Positions 1-8,464 of a stretch of DNA of 60,541 nt are shown piece by piece. The notes below the pieces were generated by a model. That model had not been told where the DNA came from and did no database searches. It saw only the letters and a list, made by a program, of their open reading frames with translations. Position numbers and translations under genes: made by a program. This stretch comes from Selenomonas sp. (GTDB taxonomy: Bacteria; Bacillota; Negativicutes; Selenomonadales; Selenomonadaceae). Within the stretch, counting starts at the first letter, position 1. Each line of letters opens with the position of its first letter. The DNA is taken from positions 1 through 60,541 of the forward strand of contig JALEZZ010000022.1 of NCBI GenBank assembly GCA_022773585.1. The letters run 5' to 3'.

Positions 1-335
1 ACATGATTGATTTGGTCATGCTCGGATGTTCCGATATTGTCGTACCATTGCCGAATCGTCCTCGAGCCACGAATCACGCGGCTTGAGGCGATGCTGATGC
101 TAATCTTTCACCCACACTTATGGGTGAAGAGCCTATTTTTGAGGTTTCAAGTTCTAAGAATCGAAACCTATGTATCACAAGAAGGGGCTTCCCAAGCGGA
201 GGCCCCTTCTTTGTTTGTGGTGGATGGACGTTGTTAATTTTGCATGCCGTTGACGAGGTACCTGCAAGAAACATACACGTTACTTGCAAAAATCTTGTAA
301 CCCCGCGTAATTGCTTGATTTATAGAACTGAATGC
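1..335. other. Intergenic region without a supported gene
   Basis: No reading frame here has a convincing start, ribosome binding site or recognisable product. The short open frames look like chance or the extreme end of something outside the window. There is an 8-bp hairpin at 108-129 (TTCACCCA / TGGGTGAA) and a terminator-like hairpin at 181-210. The stretch just before 336 is AT-rich, as expected for a promoter upstream region. Confidence 0.5.
181..216 (+). terminator. Rho-independent terminator
   Basis: GAAGGGGC and GCCCCTTC form a GC-rich stem followed by TTTGTTTG. It would end a transcript entering from the left edge of the window. The T-tract is interrupted, so strength is uncertain. 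Confidence 0.6.
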
Positions 336-389
336 TTTACCTAAAATTTACAAAAACTTCACATGCTCTCCGCGGCTGTCCTGTATACT
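336..389 (+). promoter_or_regulatory. PhoP-type box and -10 of the phosphate operon
   Basis: Three hexamers, TTTACC (336-341), TTTACA (347-352) and TTCACA (358-363), repeat with an exact 11-bp period (5-bp spacers). This is the geometry of Bacillus PhoP boxes. A TATACT -10 follows at 384-389 with no good -35, as expected for an activator-dependent promoter. The downstream genes encode a DUF47 protein and a phosphate permease, which fits phosphate-starvation control. The pattern is seen directly; binding by PhoP is inferred. Confidence 0.6.
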
Positions 390-427
390 GAAACTAGTAC
401 ATTCGAACCAGCCGAGGAGGAACCGAT

Positions 428-1054
428 ATGTTCAATATCAGCAACAAGCACGAGGAGTTCTTCGATTACCTCATCAGCAACGCGGAGATCTTCCACAAGG
501 GCGCGTTGCTGGCGCAGGGGGCGTTGAAAGACCTCTCGAAACTCGACCAGCACTTGCAGGAGGTCATCGACCTCGAACACAAGGCCGACGCGACGAATGC
601 CGAGGTCATCCGCAAGCTTTCCGTCATCTTCATCACGCCAATCGATCGCGAGGATTTCTACCGCCTTTCGTGCCAGCTCGAGAGCTGCATCGATCATTTG
701 CAGGGAGCGATCACGCGCCTCGACACGTACCATATCAGCCAGCCGTCGCAGGCGTCGATGGACATCATGGACAAGATTGTCTTGATGTCAGGGGAACTCA
801 AGGAAATCTTTGCGCTCCTCAAGGACATCAGCCGCAACGAGGGGCAGCTCCTCGAACGCGCGGAGCGGCTGAGCCGGCAGGAGTCGGATGTGGACAAGCT
901 CTACCGCAAGGAGATTTCGCGGCTGTTCGATGGCACGCAGGATCTTTTCGACGTGATCCGCTGGAAGGACATCCTCGGCACAATGGAGGACACGGCGGAC
1001 GAGGTGGAGGACCTCGGCGACATCATCAAAGAGGTGACGATGAAGTATGCCTGA
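428..1054 (+). CDS. DUF47 (PhoU-like) phosphate transport regulator
   Basis: This 208-residue, all-helical, charged protein fits the DUF47/PhoU_div family (YkaA/TIGR00153 type). Such proteins are usually encoded next to low-affinity PiT phosphate permeases and are thought to modulate them. The start ATG has a strong GAGGAGGAACC site. The stop overlaps the following permease start by 8 bp, so the two are translationally coupled. The PhoP-type box upstream suggests phosphate control. There is no signal peptide or membrane segment, so it should be cytoplasmic. Family assignment comes from length, helical character and neighbour. Confidence 0.85.
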   Translation: MFNISNKHEEFFDYLISNAEIFHKGALLAQGALKDLSKLDQHLQEVIDLEHKADATNAEVIRKLSVIFITPIDREDFYRLSCQLESCIDHLQGAITRLDTYHISQPSQASMDIMDKIVLMSGELKEIFALLKDISRNEGQLLERAERLSRQESDVDKLYRKEISRLFDGTQDLFDVIRWKDILGTMEDTADEVEDLGDIIKEVTMKYA

Positions 1055-2051
1055 CATGTCTCTCATCCTCGTCGTCGTCATCCTCGCGCTGACGTTCGAT
1101 TTCATCAACGGCTTCCACGATACGGCGAATGCGATTGCGACGTGCGTTTCGACGCGTGCCATCCGGCCGGGCGTCGCCATCATCGGCACGGCGATTCTGA
1201 ACTTCATCGGTGCCATGATTTCGACGGGCGTCGCAAAGACCATCGGCGGCGACATCGTCATGAGTCCGGATCTCATCAATGAAATGGTCATCATTTCGGG
1301 TCTGATCGGTGCCATCATCTGGAACATCGTGACGTGGTGGTTCGGGATGCCGTCGAGTTCGTCCCATGCGCTGATCGGCGGCATGATCGGGGCTGTCGTG
1401 ATTTCAGCGGGTACGGCGGCACTCAATGACTGGGGCATCATCAAGATCGTGCTGTCGCTGATCCTCTCTCCGATTTCGGCAATGGTCGTGGGCTTCGTCA
1501 TCATGAAGCTCATTTTCGCCATCTGCCATTCGTACAAGCCCGCGCGTGTGAATCTGACGGCGAACCGGCTGCAGATTGTCTCGGCGGCGCTCATGGCGTT
1601 TTCGCACGGCTCGAATGACGCGCAGAAGTCGATGGGCATCATCACGCTCGCGCTCGTTTCGGGTGGCGTCATCGGGACGCTCGAGGTGCCGACAATCGTG
1701 AAGCTCCTCTGCGCGGCGGCCATGGCGCTCGGCACGAGCGTCGGCGGCTGGAAGATCATCCGCACGGTCGGCGGCAAGATTTTCAAGATGCATCCGATTC
1801 ACGGCTTTGCGGCCGACCTCAATTCAGCCGTCGTCATCCTGACGGCGACGATGCTGCATCTGCCGGTCTCGACGACGCATGTCGTTTCTGGCTCGATCAT
1901 GGGCGTCGGCTCGGCGCAGCGCGTGAAAGCGGTGCATTGGGATGTCGCGCGCTCGATGGTGACGGCCTGGGTCATGACGATTCCGTGTACGGCGGTCATG
2001 GGGGCCGTGTCGTACCTTGTCGCGACGTCGCTGTTCGGCGGCGGGCTCTGA
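1047..2051 (+). CDS. pit: PiT-family inorganic phosphate transporter
   Basis: This is a 334-residue multi-spanning membrane protein of the PiT/PHO-4 family, which imports phosphate with a cation. Both family signatures are visible: FINGFHDTANAIAT near residue 15 and FSHGSNDAQKSMG near residue 185, the two inverted-repeat halves that form the substrate site. Hydrophobic helices fill most of the remainder, and the length is typical for bacterial Pit. The start overlaps the end of the DUF47 gene. A palindromic intergenic repeat follows the stop. Confidence 0.93.
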   Translation: MPDMSLILVVVILALTFDFINGFHDTANAIATCVSTRAIRPGVAIIGTAILNFIGAMISTGVAKTIGGDIVMSPDLINEMVIISGLIGAIIWNIVTWWFGMPSSSSHALIGGMIGAVVISAGTAALNDWGIIKIVLSLILSPISAMVVGFVIMKLIFAICHSYKPARVNLTANRLQIVSAALMAFSHGSNDAQKSMGIITLALVSGGVIGTLEVPTIVKLLCAAAMALGTSVGGWKIIRTVGGKIFKMHPIHGFAADLNSAVVILTATMLHLPVSTTHVVSGSIMGVGSAQRVKAVHWDVARSMVTAWVMTIPCTAVMGAVSYLVATSLFGGGL

Positions 2052-2059
2052 GGGGCGTG

Positions 2060-2155
2060 CGCGTACCGACGATAAGGTATGACGTGCAGACTGTCAGGCC
2101 GTGCAGGCGACTCCCACCTGGCGCTTCGCGCCTGTCCTCCCTCTGAGAGGGAGGC
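2060..2155 (-). repeat. REP-like palindromic repeat, tail type B
   Basis: The head is CCTCCCTCTGAGAGGGAGG with a second hairpin GGCGCTTCGCGCC, read here on the minus strand. It is followed by a tail containing GGGAGTCGCCTGCACGGC and, further on, a GCACGTCATA segment that also occurs in the copy at 24730-24828. It lies between the phosphate operon and the hydrolase gene. Confidence 0.75.
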
Positions 2156-2236
2156 TGGCCTGGGCGCTTTTTCTTTTTTTCTTCGTTCTTTCATGCTTTC
2201 TGTGTATAATAGAAATGTTGGAAGGATGGCGATGAA

Positions 2237-3190
2237 ATGAAGAAGGTGCTTGCGACGTTCGTGCTGACGGCATTTCTCGCCGTTTCGGGCTGCATCCTCG
2301 CGGCAGGGTACTACCTCGGCAATTACCTCGTCGGCTTCGGCCTTGTGCGCGGCACGGCAGAGAATCCGATGGCACCGCCGCGCGCCTACGCGCTCCTGAT
2401 GCCGCCGGGCACCTGGAGCTACACGCGCCCAGACGCGCCTTCGGAGGAATGGACGCTTGAGTCAGACGACGGCCTGCGCCTCGTCGCAACGCACTTTACG
2501 CCCGCGCATCCGACGGGCAACTGGGTCATCGTCGCGCACGGCTATGGCTGCACGCAGGAAAATTCGTATTACATCGCCGCGAATTACCTTGCGATGGGAT
2601 ATGACGTGCTGACGCCGGATCTCCGGAGCTCGGGCAAGAGCCAGGGCACGTTCGTCACGATGGGCCTCAAGGAGAGCGAGGACATCGTTCACTGGGCACG
2701 GCGCATCGCGGACGCGCAGCCAAAAGCGCGCATCGTGCTGCATGGCGTCTCGATGGGCGCGGCGACCGTCATGATGGCGAGCGCTGCGAGCGATCTGCCA
2801 TCGGCTGTCGTTGCAACGGTCGAGGACTGCGGCTACACGAGCGCCTACGACCTTCTCGCATACCAGATGGAGGAATCGTTCCGCCTGCCGTCATTTCCGG
2901 GCATGAATCTCCTCGACTGGCGCTGCGAGAAGCGCGCGGGCTTTTCACTCCACGCGGCCGCGCCCGCTGAGGCCGTCCGCCGCGCCAAGGTGCCGATTCT
3001 CTTCATCCACGGCACGAAGGACACCCTCGTCCCGCCCGTGATGGCAGAGGAGCTCTATGCCGCCTGCACGACGGAGAAGAAGCTCCTGCTCGTGCAGGAC
3101 GCCATCCACTCCGCTGCGAGCCAGCAGGATCACGAGCTCTACTATCGGACTGTGCAGGAGTTTTTGAAGGGCAAAGTCTATGGAACATAG
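2237..3190 (+). CDS. Secreted or membrane-anchored alpha/beta hydrolase
   Basis: This is a 317-residue serine hydrolase with an alpha/beta fold. The oxyanion region VIVAHGYGC, the nucleophile elbow HGVSMGAA (G-x-S-x-G), the acid loop HGTKDTLVP and the C-terminal histidine in DAIHSAA are all present in order. The first 35 residues hold a hydrophobic signal with VSGC, which could be a lipobox or part of a membrane anchor, so it probably acts outside the membrane. It resembles the YqkD/FrsA-like group of uncharacterised hydrolases. The substrate cannot be read from sequence. A TATAAT lies at about 2204. Confidence 0.85.
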   Translation: MKKVLATFVLTAFLAVSGCILAAGYYLGNYLVGFGLVRGTAENPMAPPRAYALLMPPGTWSYTRPDAPSEEWTLESDDGLRLVATHFTPAHPTGNWVIVAHGYGCTQENSYYIAANYLAMGYDVLTPDLRSSGKSQGTFVTMGLKESEDIVHWARRIADAQPKARIVLHGVSMGAATVMMASAASDLPSAVVATVEDCGYTSAYDLLAYQMEESFRLPSFPGMNLLDWRCEKRAGFSLHAAAPAEAVRRAKVPILFIHGTKDTLVPPVMAEELYAACTTEKKLLLVQDAIHSAASQQDHELYYRTVQEFLKGKVYGT

Positions 3191-3207
3191 AAAGGGGCTG
3201 ATATTTC

Positions 3208-3447
3208 ATGAACCAGCAGGAAATGAAAGAAATCGTCGCGCACTACAACAAGAAGAACTACGGCAAGCCGCGCAGCGTCCAGGAGACGACGGCGCGCTAC
3301 CACCAGAAGTGCGAGCAGTACAAGAACCTCCGGTCGATGGATAACGTCGACCACGAGCAGATTTCGATGGTCTACGCTGAGGCCAAGGCGCTCGGCTGGG
3401 TCATCGGCAAGGAAGAGAAGGACATCTACCGCGAACTGAACAGCTGA
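3208..3447 (+). CDS. Small hypothetical protein, 79 aa
   Basis: This is a charged, soluble protein rich in Lys, Glu and Tyr with predicted helices. No domain was recognised. It begins 17 bp after the hydrolase stop with an AAAGGGG-type ribosome binding site, so it is likely co-transcribed with the hydrolase. A strong bidirectional terminator follows. Function unknown. Confidence 0.7.
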   Translation: MNQQEMKEIVAHYNKKNYGKPRSVQETTARYHQKCEQYKNLRSMDNVDHEQISMVYAEAKALGWVIGKEEKDIYRELNS

Positions 3448-3455
3448 GAGCAGAA

Positions 3456-3499
3456 AATAGCCGCCTGCGTCTTTCGAGACGAGGCGGCCATTTTTTCTG
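3456..3499. terminator. Bidirectional terminator
   Basis: A long stem formed by GCCGCCTGCGTCT and AGACGAGGCGGC is flanked by A-rich sequence on the left and TTTTTT on the right. It separates the plus-strand hydrolase pair from the convergent VanW gene. Confidence 0.85.
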
Positions 3500-3504
3500 A
3501 CGAT

Positions 3505-4740
3505 TTACGTCGAGTAGCTGTCCGTATGAAGAAATTCTTTTTCTACGACCTGTCCGCCTGCAAGGTAGAGGCGGTAGACGCTCGGGTGCAGGCGGCTGCC
3601 GTCGCTCTCGAGCTGGACGGTCTTGCCGCCGAGGTCGGCCTTCGTGCCGAGCACGTAGACCGTCAGGTCGCTGCCATTCGCACTCGCGAGCAGGTAGACG
3701 CCATGCGCGAGCTGGTTCTGGAACTGGAAGTCCAGGAGGCCGTCAGCGACGGTCGCATCGCGGCCTGGCGGGCAGTAGGTGGATGGCATCGCATGCGATG
3801 TGCGCACGGTTGGCTTGAGGCCTGCGAGCAGCACGGCATTGTAGAGCGTCGAGCTGACCTGACAGACGCCGCCGCCAATGTCCTGCGCGGGCCGTCCGTC
3901 GAGGATGACGCCTGCGGTCTGGTAGCCGGCATCGCGTGTGCGCGCGCCGACCGTATCATTGAATGAGAACGTGCCCGTGCTGCGGATGAAGGCGCCATTG
4001 AGCTTTCCCGCTGCGATGGCGATGTTCTGCCCGCGCGCACCGGGGTAGTAGTGTGTCGAGTACTCTCCAAGGATGCTGTCAACGCTCGCAAGATCGGCAT
4101 CTGTAACAGGCGGCTGCGCCTCTTCGATGGGGATTTCAGCGTGCACGGTCAGCGCGAGGGACTGGAGCTTCGGCCCCGCCTCGGCGACGACGGCGTCGGC
4201 ATCAGCTTTGCGCCCGATGACCGCTGCGTGGCGCTCGATGACGCCGTTTGCTGCAAGCGAGAGGCTGGCATTTGCCGGCTGTGCCGCGAGCTCGCCTGCG
4301 ATGGCGTCGCACTTCTGCTGGAGCTTTGCTTCGTCGTAGGTGGCCGTGAGCTTGACGTTCTGCCCGACGAGTGCGAGCTTCATCTGCTCGGCCATGTTGC
4401 GGAAGAGGGAGTGGCCGCGCCCCGTGCCGTAGGCCTCCTGCACAGCGCCTTCGATGTCGGGGGCGAGGTCGATGTCTTTCGGGGAAATCTTCCATTGCTT
4501 CTGGCCCGCTGTGACGAGGACGGCGTCTTTTTTGAGCTTCGCGCGCGCCTTTTCCATAAAGAAATGGCGTACCTCGTTTTCCGTCATGCCAGCGAGCGTC
4601 TGGCCGTCCGACTGGACGCCCATGATGACGCGGTTGTGATTGGAAATCGAGACGGAAGCACCGCCGATGGCCGCCACGCCGAGCGTGAACGAGGCGATGA
4701 GGATTGCCAGCATCTTTTCAGTTGAAAGTGGTAAATTCAT
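3505..4740 (-). CDS. VanW-family protein with peptidoglycan-binding-like domain
   Basis: This is a 411-residue cell-envelope protein. Residues 1-30 form an N-terminal membrane anchor or signal. Residues about 45-200 match the PG_binding_4-type repeats found ahead of VanW domains. Residues about 230-360 are the VanW domain, with the typical FSFNDTVGARTRDAGY and GGGVCQVSSTLYNAVLLAGL segments. VanW was named from vancomycin-resistance clusters but its biochemical role is unknown, and most VanW proteins have no link to resistance. No van genes lie nearby. It is transcribed divergently from the gene at 4826. Confidence 0.88.
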   Translation of the reverse strand: MNLPLSTEKMLAILIASFTLGVAAIGGASVSISNHNRVIMGVQSDGQTLAGMTENEVRHFFMEKARAKLKKDAVLVTAGQKQWKISPKDIDLAPDIEGAVQEAYGTGRGHSLFRNMAEQMKLALVGQNVKLTATYDEAKLQQKCDAIAGELAAQPANASLSLAANGVIERHAAVIGRKADADAVVAEAGPKLQSLALTVHAEIPIEEAQPPVTDADLASVDSILGEYSTHYYPGARGQNIAIAAGKLNGAFIRSTGTFSFNDTVGARTRDAGYQTAGVILDGRPAQDIGGGVCQVSSTLYNAVLLAGLKPTVRTSHAMPSTYCPPGRDATVADGLLDFQFQNQLAHGVYLLASANGSDLTVYVLGTKADLGGKTVQLESDGSRLHPSVYRLYLAGGQVVEKEFLHTDSYST

Positions 4741-4825
4741 GGTACGAAAACACCTCTGGGAATCTGCGTGGAACTAACATATAGTATACGCGATTCTAAG
4801 AGATTTGGAAAGGCAGGAATGAAAA

Positions 4826-5236
4826 ATGACGGAAGAGAGAGAAGGGCAGGAAGCGGGCAACGTCCGCGTGATGACCGACCATGAGCGCGAGAGCTACGAC
4901 GGCGTCACGCTCGAGCAGGGGCCGGGCGGGGAGACGTACGAGGCGTCAGGTGCTCGCGGGCCGCAGGGAGAAAGCCCGCGCGTCACGTTCGAGCGGAGCA
5001 GCGGCACGGGCCCGCATATCACATTCGAGCGCATGGATGCCAAAGGCCTCCGCAATACGATTCTCGAACATCTGCTCGGCCGCTATTGGAAATGGAAGCT
5101 CGGCGCCGGCATCGCAGGGGCCGTCATCGTGGTTTGCGCCCTTGTCTTCCTCGCATCCTCGCTCCTCATCTTCGCCCTGCCAGCCATCATCGGCGTCTTC
5201 GCTGCCTGCCTGCTCATGCAGATGCTGCGGCGCTGA
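4826..5236 (+). CDS. Hypothetical membrane protein, 136 aa
   Basis: The first 80 residues are polar, Gly/Glu/Arg-rich and probably disordered, with two similar motifs (RVTFERSSG and HITFERMDA). Two hydrophobic segments follow at about 93-133, ending in an Arg pair. It is likely a small membrane protein with a cytoplasmic tail. The ribosome binding site is GGCAGG. The family was not recognised. It shares a divergent promoter region with the VanW gene, and the terminator at 5250-5288 follows. Confidence 0.65.
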   Translation: MTEEREGQEAGNVRVMTDHERESYDGVTLEQGPGGETYEASGARGPQGESPRVTFERSSGTGPHITFERMDAKGLRNTILEHLLGRYWKWKLGAGIAGAVIVVCALVFLASSLLIFALPAIIGVFAACLLMQMLRR

Positions 5237-5413
5237 AAAAAGAAGATATAGAAAGACCGCCACAGGGGGAACCTGCGGCGGTCTTTCTACACACACAATA
5301 GAATCAAAAGTTACAGGGGGATGGAGGATTGCGAGAAGCACACATCCGATGCGAGGAGGGGTTCAACGACCGGATGCTTGGGGGTGCTTCTCTTTGTTGT
5401 TTTCCCTTTGACA
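5236..5413 (-). ncRNA. Candidate small RNA with C-rich loops
   Basis: A minus-strand promoter is possible at 5448-5420 (TTGCAG, 17 bp, TAGAAT). The transcript would carry a hairpin GAGAAGCAC/GTGCTTCTC (5392-5333) with an inner CATCCG/CGGATG stem, then CCTCC-rich single-stranded stretches. It would end at a 12-bp perfect stem (5288-5250) whose T-rich side (CTTCTTTTTTC) lies on the minus strand. No coding frame with a ribosome binding site fits. It matches no RNA family I recognise; the -35 is poor, so expression is inferred. Confidence 0.35.
5250..5288. terminator. Perfect 12-bp terminator stem
   Basis: AGAAAGACCGCC and GGCGGTCTTTCT pair perfectly. The T-rich stretch lies on the left (CTTCTTTTTTC read on the minus strand), so termination should be best for minus-strand transcription, while it may also end the 136-aa gene. 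Confidence 0.75.
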
Positions 5414-5457
5414 GCTCTTATTCTAGCGAAGGAAAACGATTTCTGCAAGAGCTGTCT
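5410..5457. promoter_or_regulatory. 10-bp inverted repeat upstream of the DeoR-type gene
   Basis: GACAGCTCTT (5410-5419) and AAGAGCTGTC (5448-5457) are perfect reverse complements separated by 28 bp. The repeat encloses the possible minus-strand promoter of the small RNA candidate and lies about 105 bp before the DeoR regulator start. It is a reasonable operator candidate for that regulator. Confidence 0.4.
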
Positions 5458-5563
5458 GTGATTTTTTTCAAGAAAAAAGAGGTTTTTCGTCAGTTTTGTG
5501 AAATAGTAACGTTGTTGATGTGAAATTCACAGCGTTTTTGTGAGAAATGGGGAGGCAGACGAT

Positions 5564-6325
5564 TTGAAGACAAAGGAACGGAGGGAACGCGTCCTCCAGA
5601 AGCTCATGAACGAGCGGCGCGTTACGATCGAGGGGCTCGCAGGCGAGCTCGGCGTCTCGACGATGACGATCCGCCGCGACCTCCGGCGTCTTGCAGACGA
5701 TGACGTCGTGACGCTCGTGCATGGCGGCGCCGTGTACAATGAAGGGAGCGCGTACCTGCCAGCACTTTCCGTGCGTGAGCGGCAGATGCAGCGCGAGAAG
5801 AGCGCCATCGCGGAATACTGCGCGCGCCGCATCCCCGAGGGGAGCGCCATCTATCTTGACAATGGTTCGACGACGGTCGAGATTGCCGACGCGCTCCTCG
5901 GCAAGCAGAACATCGCCGTGCTCTCGCATTCACTGCCCGTGCTTAATATCCTGTCGAATGCAAAGAACATCCAGCTCATTTCGATTCCGGGCATCTACGA
6001 GCCGAACGCGAAGGGCTTCTTTGGCGATCTCGCCATCCGCATGATTCACCAGTTCCGCATCGACATCGCATTCTTCGGCGTGACGGCTGTCAGCGCCGAG
6101 GACGGCGTCATGAGCGCGGTCTTTTACGAGCAGGCGCTCAAGAAGGCGCTCCTCGAGCGCGCGCGCAAGAAAGTGCTCGCCATCGACCACACGAAGATTG
6201 GCGGCACGTCGTTCCTCAAGGTCTGCGACCTCAAGGATGTCGATGTCATCGTGACCGACCATGCCGCTGACCGCGCGTTTCTCAAGGAAGCCGCGCGCCT
6301 CGGCATCGAGACTGTGCAGGTATAG
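5564..6325 (+). CDS. DeoR/GlpR-family transcriptional regulator
   Basis: The N-terminal winged helix-turn-helix (residues about 3-58, with LAGELGVSTMTIRRDLRRL) is the DeoR-type DNA-binding domain. It is followed by the sugar-phosphate-sensing DeoRC domain (about 70-230), including the DNGSTTVEIADAL phosphate-binding segment. Family members repress sugar or glycerol metabolism genes until a phosphorylated sugar binds. I chose the TTG at 5564 because GGGGAGG lies 8 to 10 bases upstream; a GTG at 5540 would add eight residues but lacks a site. No sugar operon is adjacent, so the effector is unknown. Confidence 0.88.
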   Translation: MKTKERRERVLQKLMNERRVTIEGLAGELGVSTMTIRRDLRRLADDDVVTLVHGGAVYNEGSAYLPALSVRERQMQREKSAIAEYCARRIPEGSAIYLDNGSTTVEIADALLGKQNIAVLSHSLPVLNILSNAKNIQLISIPGIYEPNAKGFFGDLAIRMIHQFRIDIAFFGVTAVSAEDGVMSAVFYEQALKKALLERARKKVLAIDHTKIGGTSFLKVCDLKDVDVIVTDHAADRAFLKEAARLGIETVQV

Positions 6326-6363
6326 GCTATCCGTAGATTGCAAGGACAACTGTCTCTTTTTTG

Positions 6364-6392
6364 TTGACATCCCTCGCATTTGTCGGTATCAT
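6364..6392 (+). promoter_or_regulatory. Promoter of the purine operon
   Basis: TTGACA (6364-6369), a 17-bp spacer and TATCAT (6387-6392) make a near-consensus housekeeping promoter 55 bp upstream of purE. I see no riboswitch or PurR box between it and the start codon. Confidence 0.8.
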
Positions 6393-6447
6393 GGAACTGT
6401 GATTTGTGAAAATTCTTGTGAACACTTACGGGGAGGAAGATGATTCC

Positions 6448-6933
6448 ATGAAAGTAGCAGTCCTCATGGGGAGCGATTCTGATTGGCCGATTCTGAAGCC
6501 GGCCGTCGAGCTTCTGAAACAGTTCGGCATCCAGGCAGAGGTCGAGGTTGCCTCGGCACACCGCACGCCGGCAAAAGTCCGCGATTTCGTGCTCGCCGCG
6601 CCCGGGCAGGGTGTCGGTGCCTTCATCGTCGCGGCCGGCGCTGCCGCGCATCTCGCGGGCGTCGTCGCGAGCTACACGACGCTGCCGGTCATCGGTGTCC
6701 CGATCAATGCGACAGCACTCAATGGCATGGACGCGCTCCTCTCGACGGTGCAGATGCCGTCAGGCGTTCCGGTGGCCACGATGGCCATCAATGGCGCGAA
6801 GAACGCCGCAATCTTCGCCGTTCAGATTTTTGCCGTGACGGACAAGGATCTCGCGAAGAAGCTCGCTGACTACCGCGGCGAGATGGTGCAGAGCGTCGAC
6901 AAGAAGGCCGCCCGCGTGAAAGCCCAGCTCTGA
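6448..6933 (+). CDS. purE: N5-carboxyaminoimidazole ribonucleotide mutase
   Basis: PurE interconverts N5-CAIR and CAIR in de novo purine synthesis. The 161-residue length and the motifs [13 protein letters not shown] (phosphate loop), ASAHRTP and [13 protein letters not shown] are those of class I PurE. The ATG at 6448 is preferred because GGGGAGGAAG lies just upstream; an in-frame upstream GTG has none. It opens a run of purine genes on one strand. purK and purC, often next to purE, are not here. Confidence 0.95.
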   Translation: MKVAVLMGSDSDWPILKPAVELLKQFGIQAEVEVASAHRTPAKVRDFVLAAPGQGVGAFIVAAGAAAHLAGVVASYTTLPVIGVPINATALNGMDALLSTVQMPSGVPVATMAINGAKNAAIFAVQIFAVTDKDLAKKLADYRGEMVQSVDKKAARVKAQL

Positions 6934-6981
6934 ACCGTATCGGCATCCTTTTTTGACAGGAGAGGGAGAAAACAGAAACCA

Positions 6982-8415
6982 GTGGAATACGATATCGCAA
7001 ACAAATGGAAAGAGGAGTGCGCTGTCTACGGCGTCTATTCCCGGACGGAGAACGTTTCGGAGATGACGTATTTCGGCCTCTATGCCCTGCAGCACCGCGG
7101 GCAGGAGAGCGCCGGCATCGCGCTGACGGATGGCGCGTGGATGGACGTGACGCGCGGCATGGGCCTCGTCAATGAAGTCTTCCGCCACCAGCTGCCGCAC
7201 ATGGAGAACCAGTACATCGCCATCGGCCATGTGCGCTACTCCACGACGGGCTCGAGCCTCCTCGCGAACACGCAGCCTCTGATGGTCAACTACGCGGGTG
7301 GCAAGATTGCGCTCGCGCACAACGGCAACCTCACGAATGCCGCTGAGATCCGCCACGAGCTCGAGCAGGCTGGCACGATTTTCCAGACCTCGATTGACTC
7401 CGAGGTCTTCGTCAACCTCATCGCGCGTTCGCGCAAGGAAACGATTGAAGAAAAAATCATCGAAAGCCTCCAGAAGGTCAAAGGCGCATACTGCCTGACG
7501 ATCATGACCGAGGAAAAGCTCATCGGCGCGCGCGACCCGCACGGCTTCCGCCCGCTCTGCATCGGCAAGCTCCCGGACGGCACGTGGATTCTTTCCTCGG
7601 AGACATGCGGCCTCGACGTCAATGGCGCGGAGTTCGTCCGCGACGTGAAGCCGGGCGAGATGGTCGTCATCGACGATGACGGGCTCAAGTCCTACATGTT
7701 CGGTCATGGCGAAAAGCTCGCCTCCTGCATCTTCGAGTACATCTATTTCGCGCGTCCGGACTCTGTCATCGACGGACAGAGCGTCCATGCTGCCCGCTTC
7801 GAGATGGGCCGCATCCTCGCGCGTGAGGCGGGCTTCGAAGGCGACATCGTCATTTCCGTGCCGGACTCTGGCACGACGGCCGCGACGGGCTATGCCTATG
7901 AAGCCGGCCTGCCGTTTGTTGAGGGCCTCATCAAGAACCGCTACATCGGCCGCACGTTCATCCAGCCGACGCAGAAGGCGCGCGACACGGCTGTGAAGCT
8001 CAAGCTCAACCCGATCCGCTCCGTTGTCGAGGGCAAGCGCGTCATCATGGTCGATGATTCTATCGTGCGTGGCACGACGAGCGGCAAGATTGTCAAGATG
8101 CTCAGGAATGCCGGTGCCAAGGCCGTCTACATGTGCGTGAGCTCGCCCCCAATCGGTTATCCCTGCTACTACGGCATCGATACGAGCGTCCGCAAGGAAC
8201 TCATCGCCGCGACGAAATCCGTTGAAGAAATCCGCGAGTACATCGGTGCTGACGGCCTGCACTTCCTGAGCCTCGAGGGCCTCAAGAAGTCCGTCTCTGC
8301 CGTCTCGGCAGACTCCATGTGCTACGCCTGCTTCAACCAGGCCTATCCGGTCGCGCAGGGCGAAAAGCCGAAGGGCGACAGCAAGTATGTTTTCGAGCAG
8401 CGCCACAAGTGCTGA
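6982..8415 (+). CDS. purF: Amidophosphoribosyltransferase
   Basis: PurF makes phosphoribosylamine from PRPP and glutamine, the committed step of purine synthesis. The 477-residue protein has an N-terminal glutaminase domain with Cys13 in EECAVYGVYS, implying a 12-residue propeptide as in Bacillus PurF, and a C-terminal phosphoribosyltransferase domain with the PRPP loop VIMVDDSIVRGTTSG. Cysteines in YPCYYG and MCYAC match the positions that bind the 4Fe-4S cluster in the Bacillus enzyme. Translation starts at GTG 6982 behind GGAGAGGGAG. Confidence 0.96.
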   Translation: MEYDIANKWKEECAVYGVYSRTENVSEMTYFGLYALQHRGQESAGIALTDGAWMDVTRGMGLVNEVFRHQLPHMENQYIAIGHVRYSTTGSSLLANTQPLMVNYAGGKIALAHNGNLTNAAEIRHELEQAGTIFQTSIDSEVFVNLIARSRKETIEEKIIESLQKVKGAYCLTIMTEEKLIGARDPHGFRPLCIGKLPDGTWILSSETCGLDVNGAEFVRDVKPGEMVVIDDDGLKSYMFGHGEKLASCIFEYIYFARPDSVIDGQSVHAARFEMGRILAREAGFEGDIVISVPDSGTTAATGYAYEAGLPFVEGLIKNRYIGRTFIQPTQKARDTAVKLKLNPIRSVVEGKRVIMVDDSIVRGTTSGKIVKMLRNAGAKAVYMCVSSPPIGYPCYYGIDTSVRKELIAATKSVEEIREYIGADGLHFLSLEGLKKSVSAVSADSMCYACFNQAYPVAQGEKPKGDSKYVFEQRHKC

Positions 8416-8464
8416 CATGCCGTTTTTCCGAGCAACCTTTCATCTGGAGGAATACTGAAATACC

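Noticed and set aside
7..237. Open frame at the left edge, possibly the end of a transposase
   Set aside because: It runs through a terminator hairpin, has no ribosome binding site and no recognisable motif.
3505..4740. Vancomycin-resistance gene
   Set aside because: A VanW domain alone does not imply resistance; no vanA/B ligase, vanH, vanX or vanRS is nearby.
5331..5395. A plus-strand riboswitch controlling the DeoR gene
   Set aside because: The hairpin matches no riboswitch consensus I know, and there is no convincing plus-strand promoter before it; the minus-strand small RNA reading fits the terminator polarity better.
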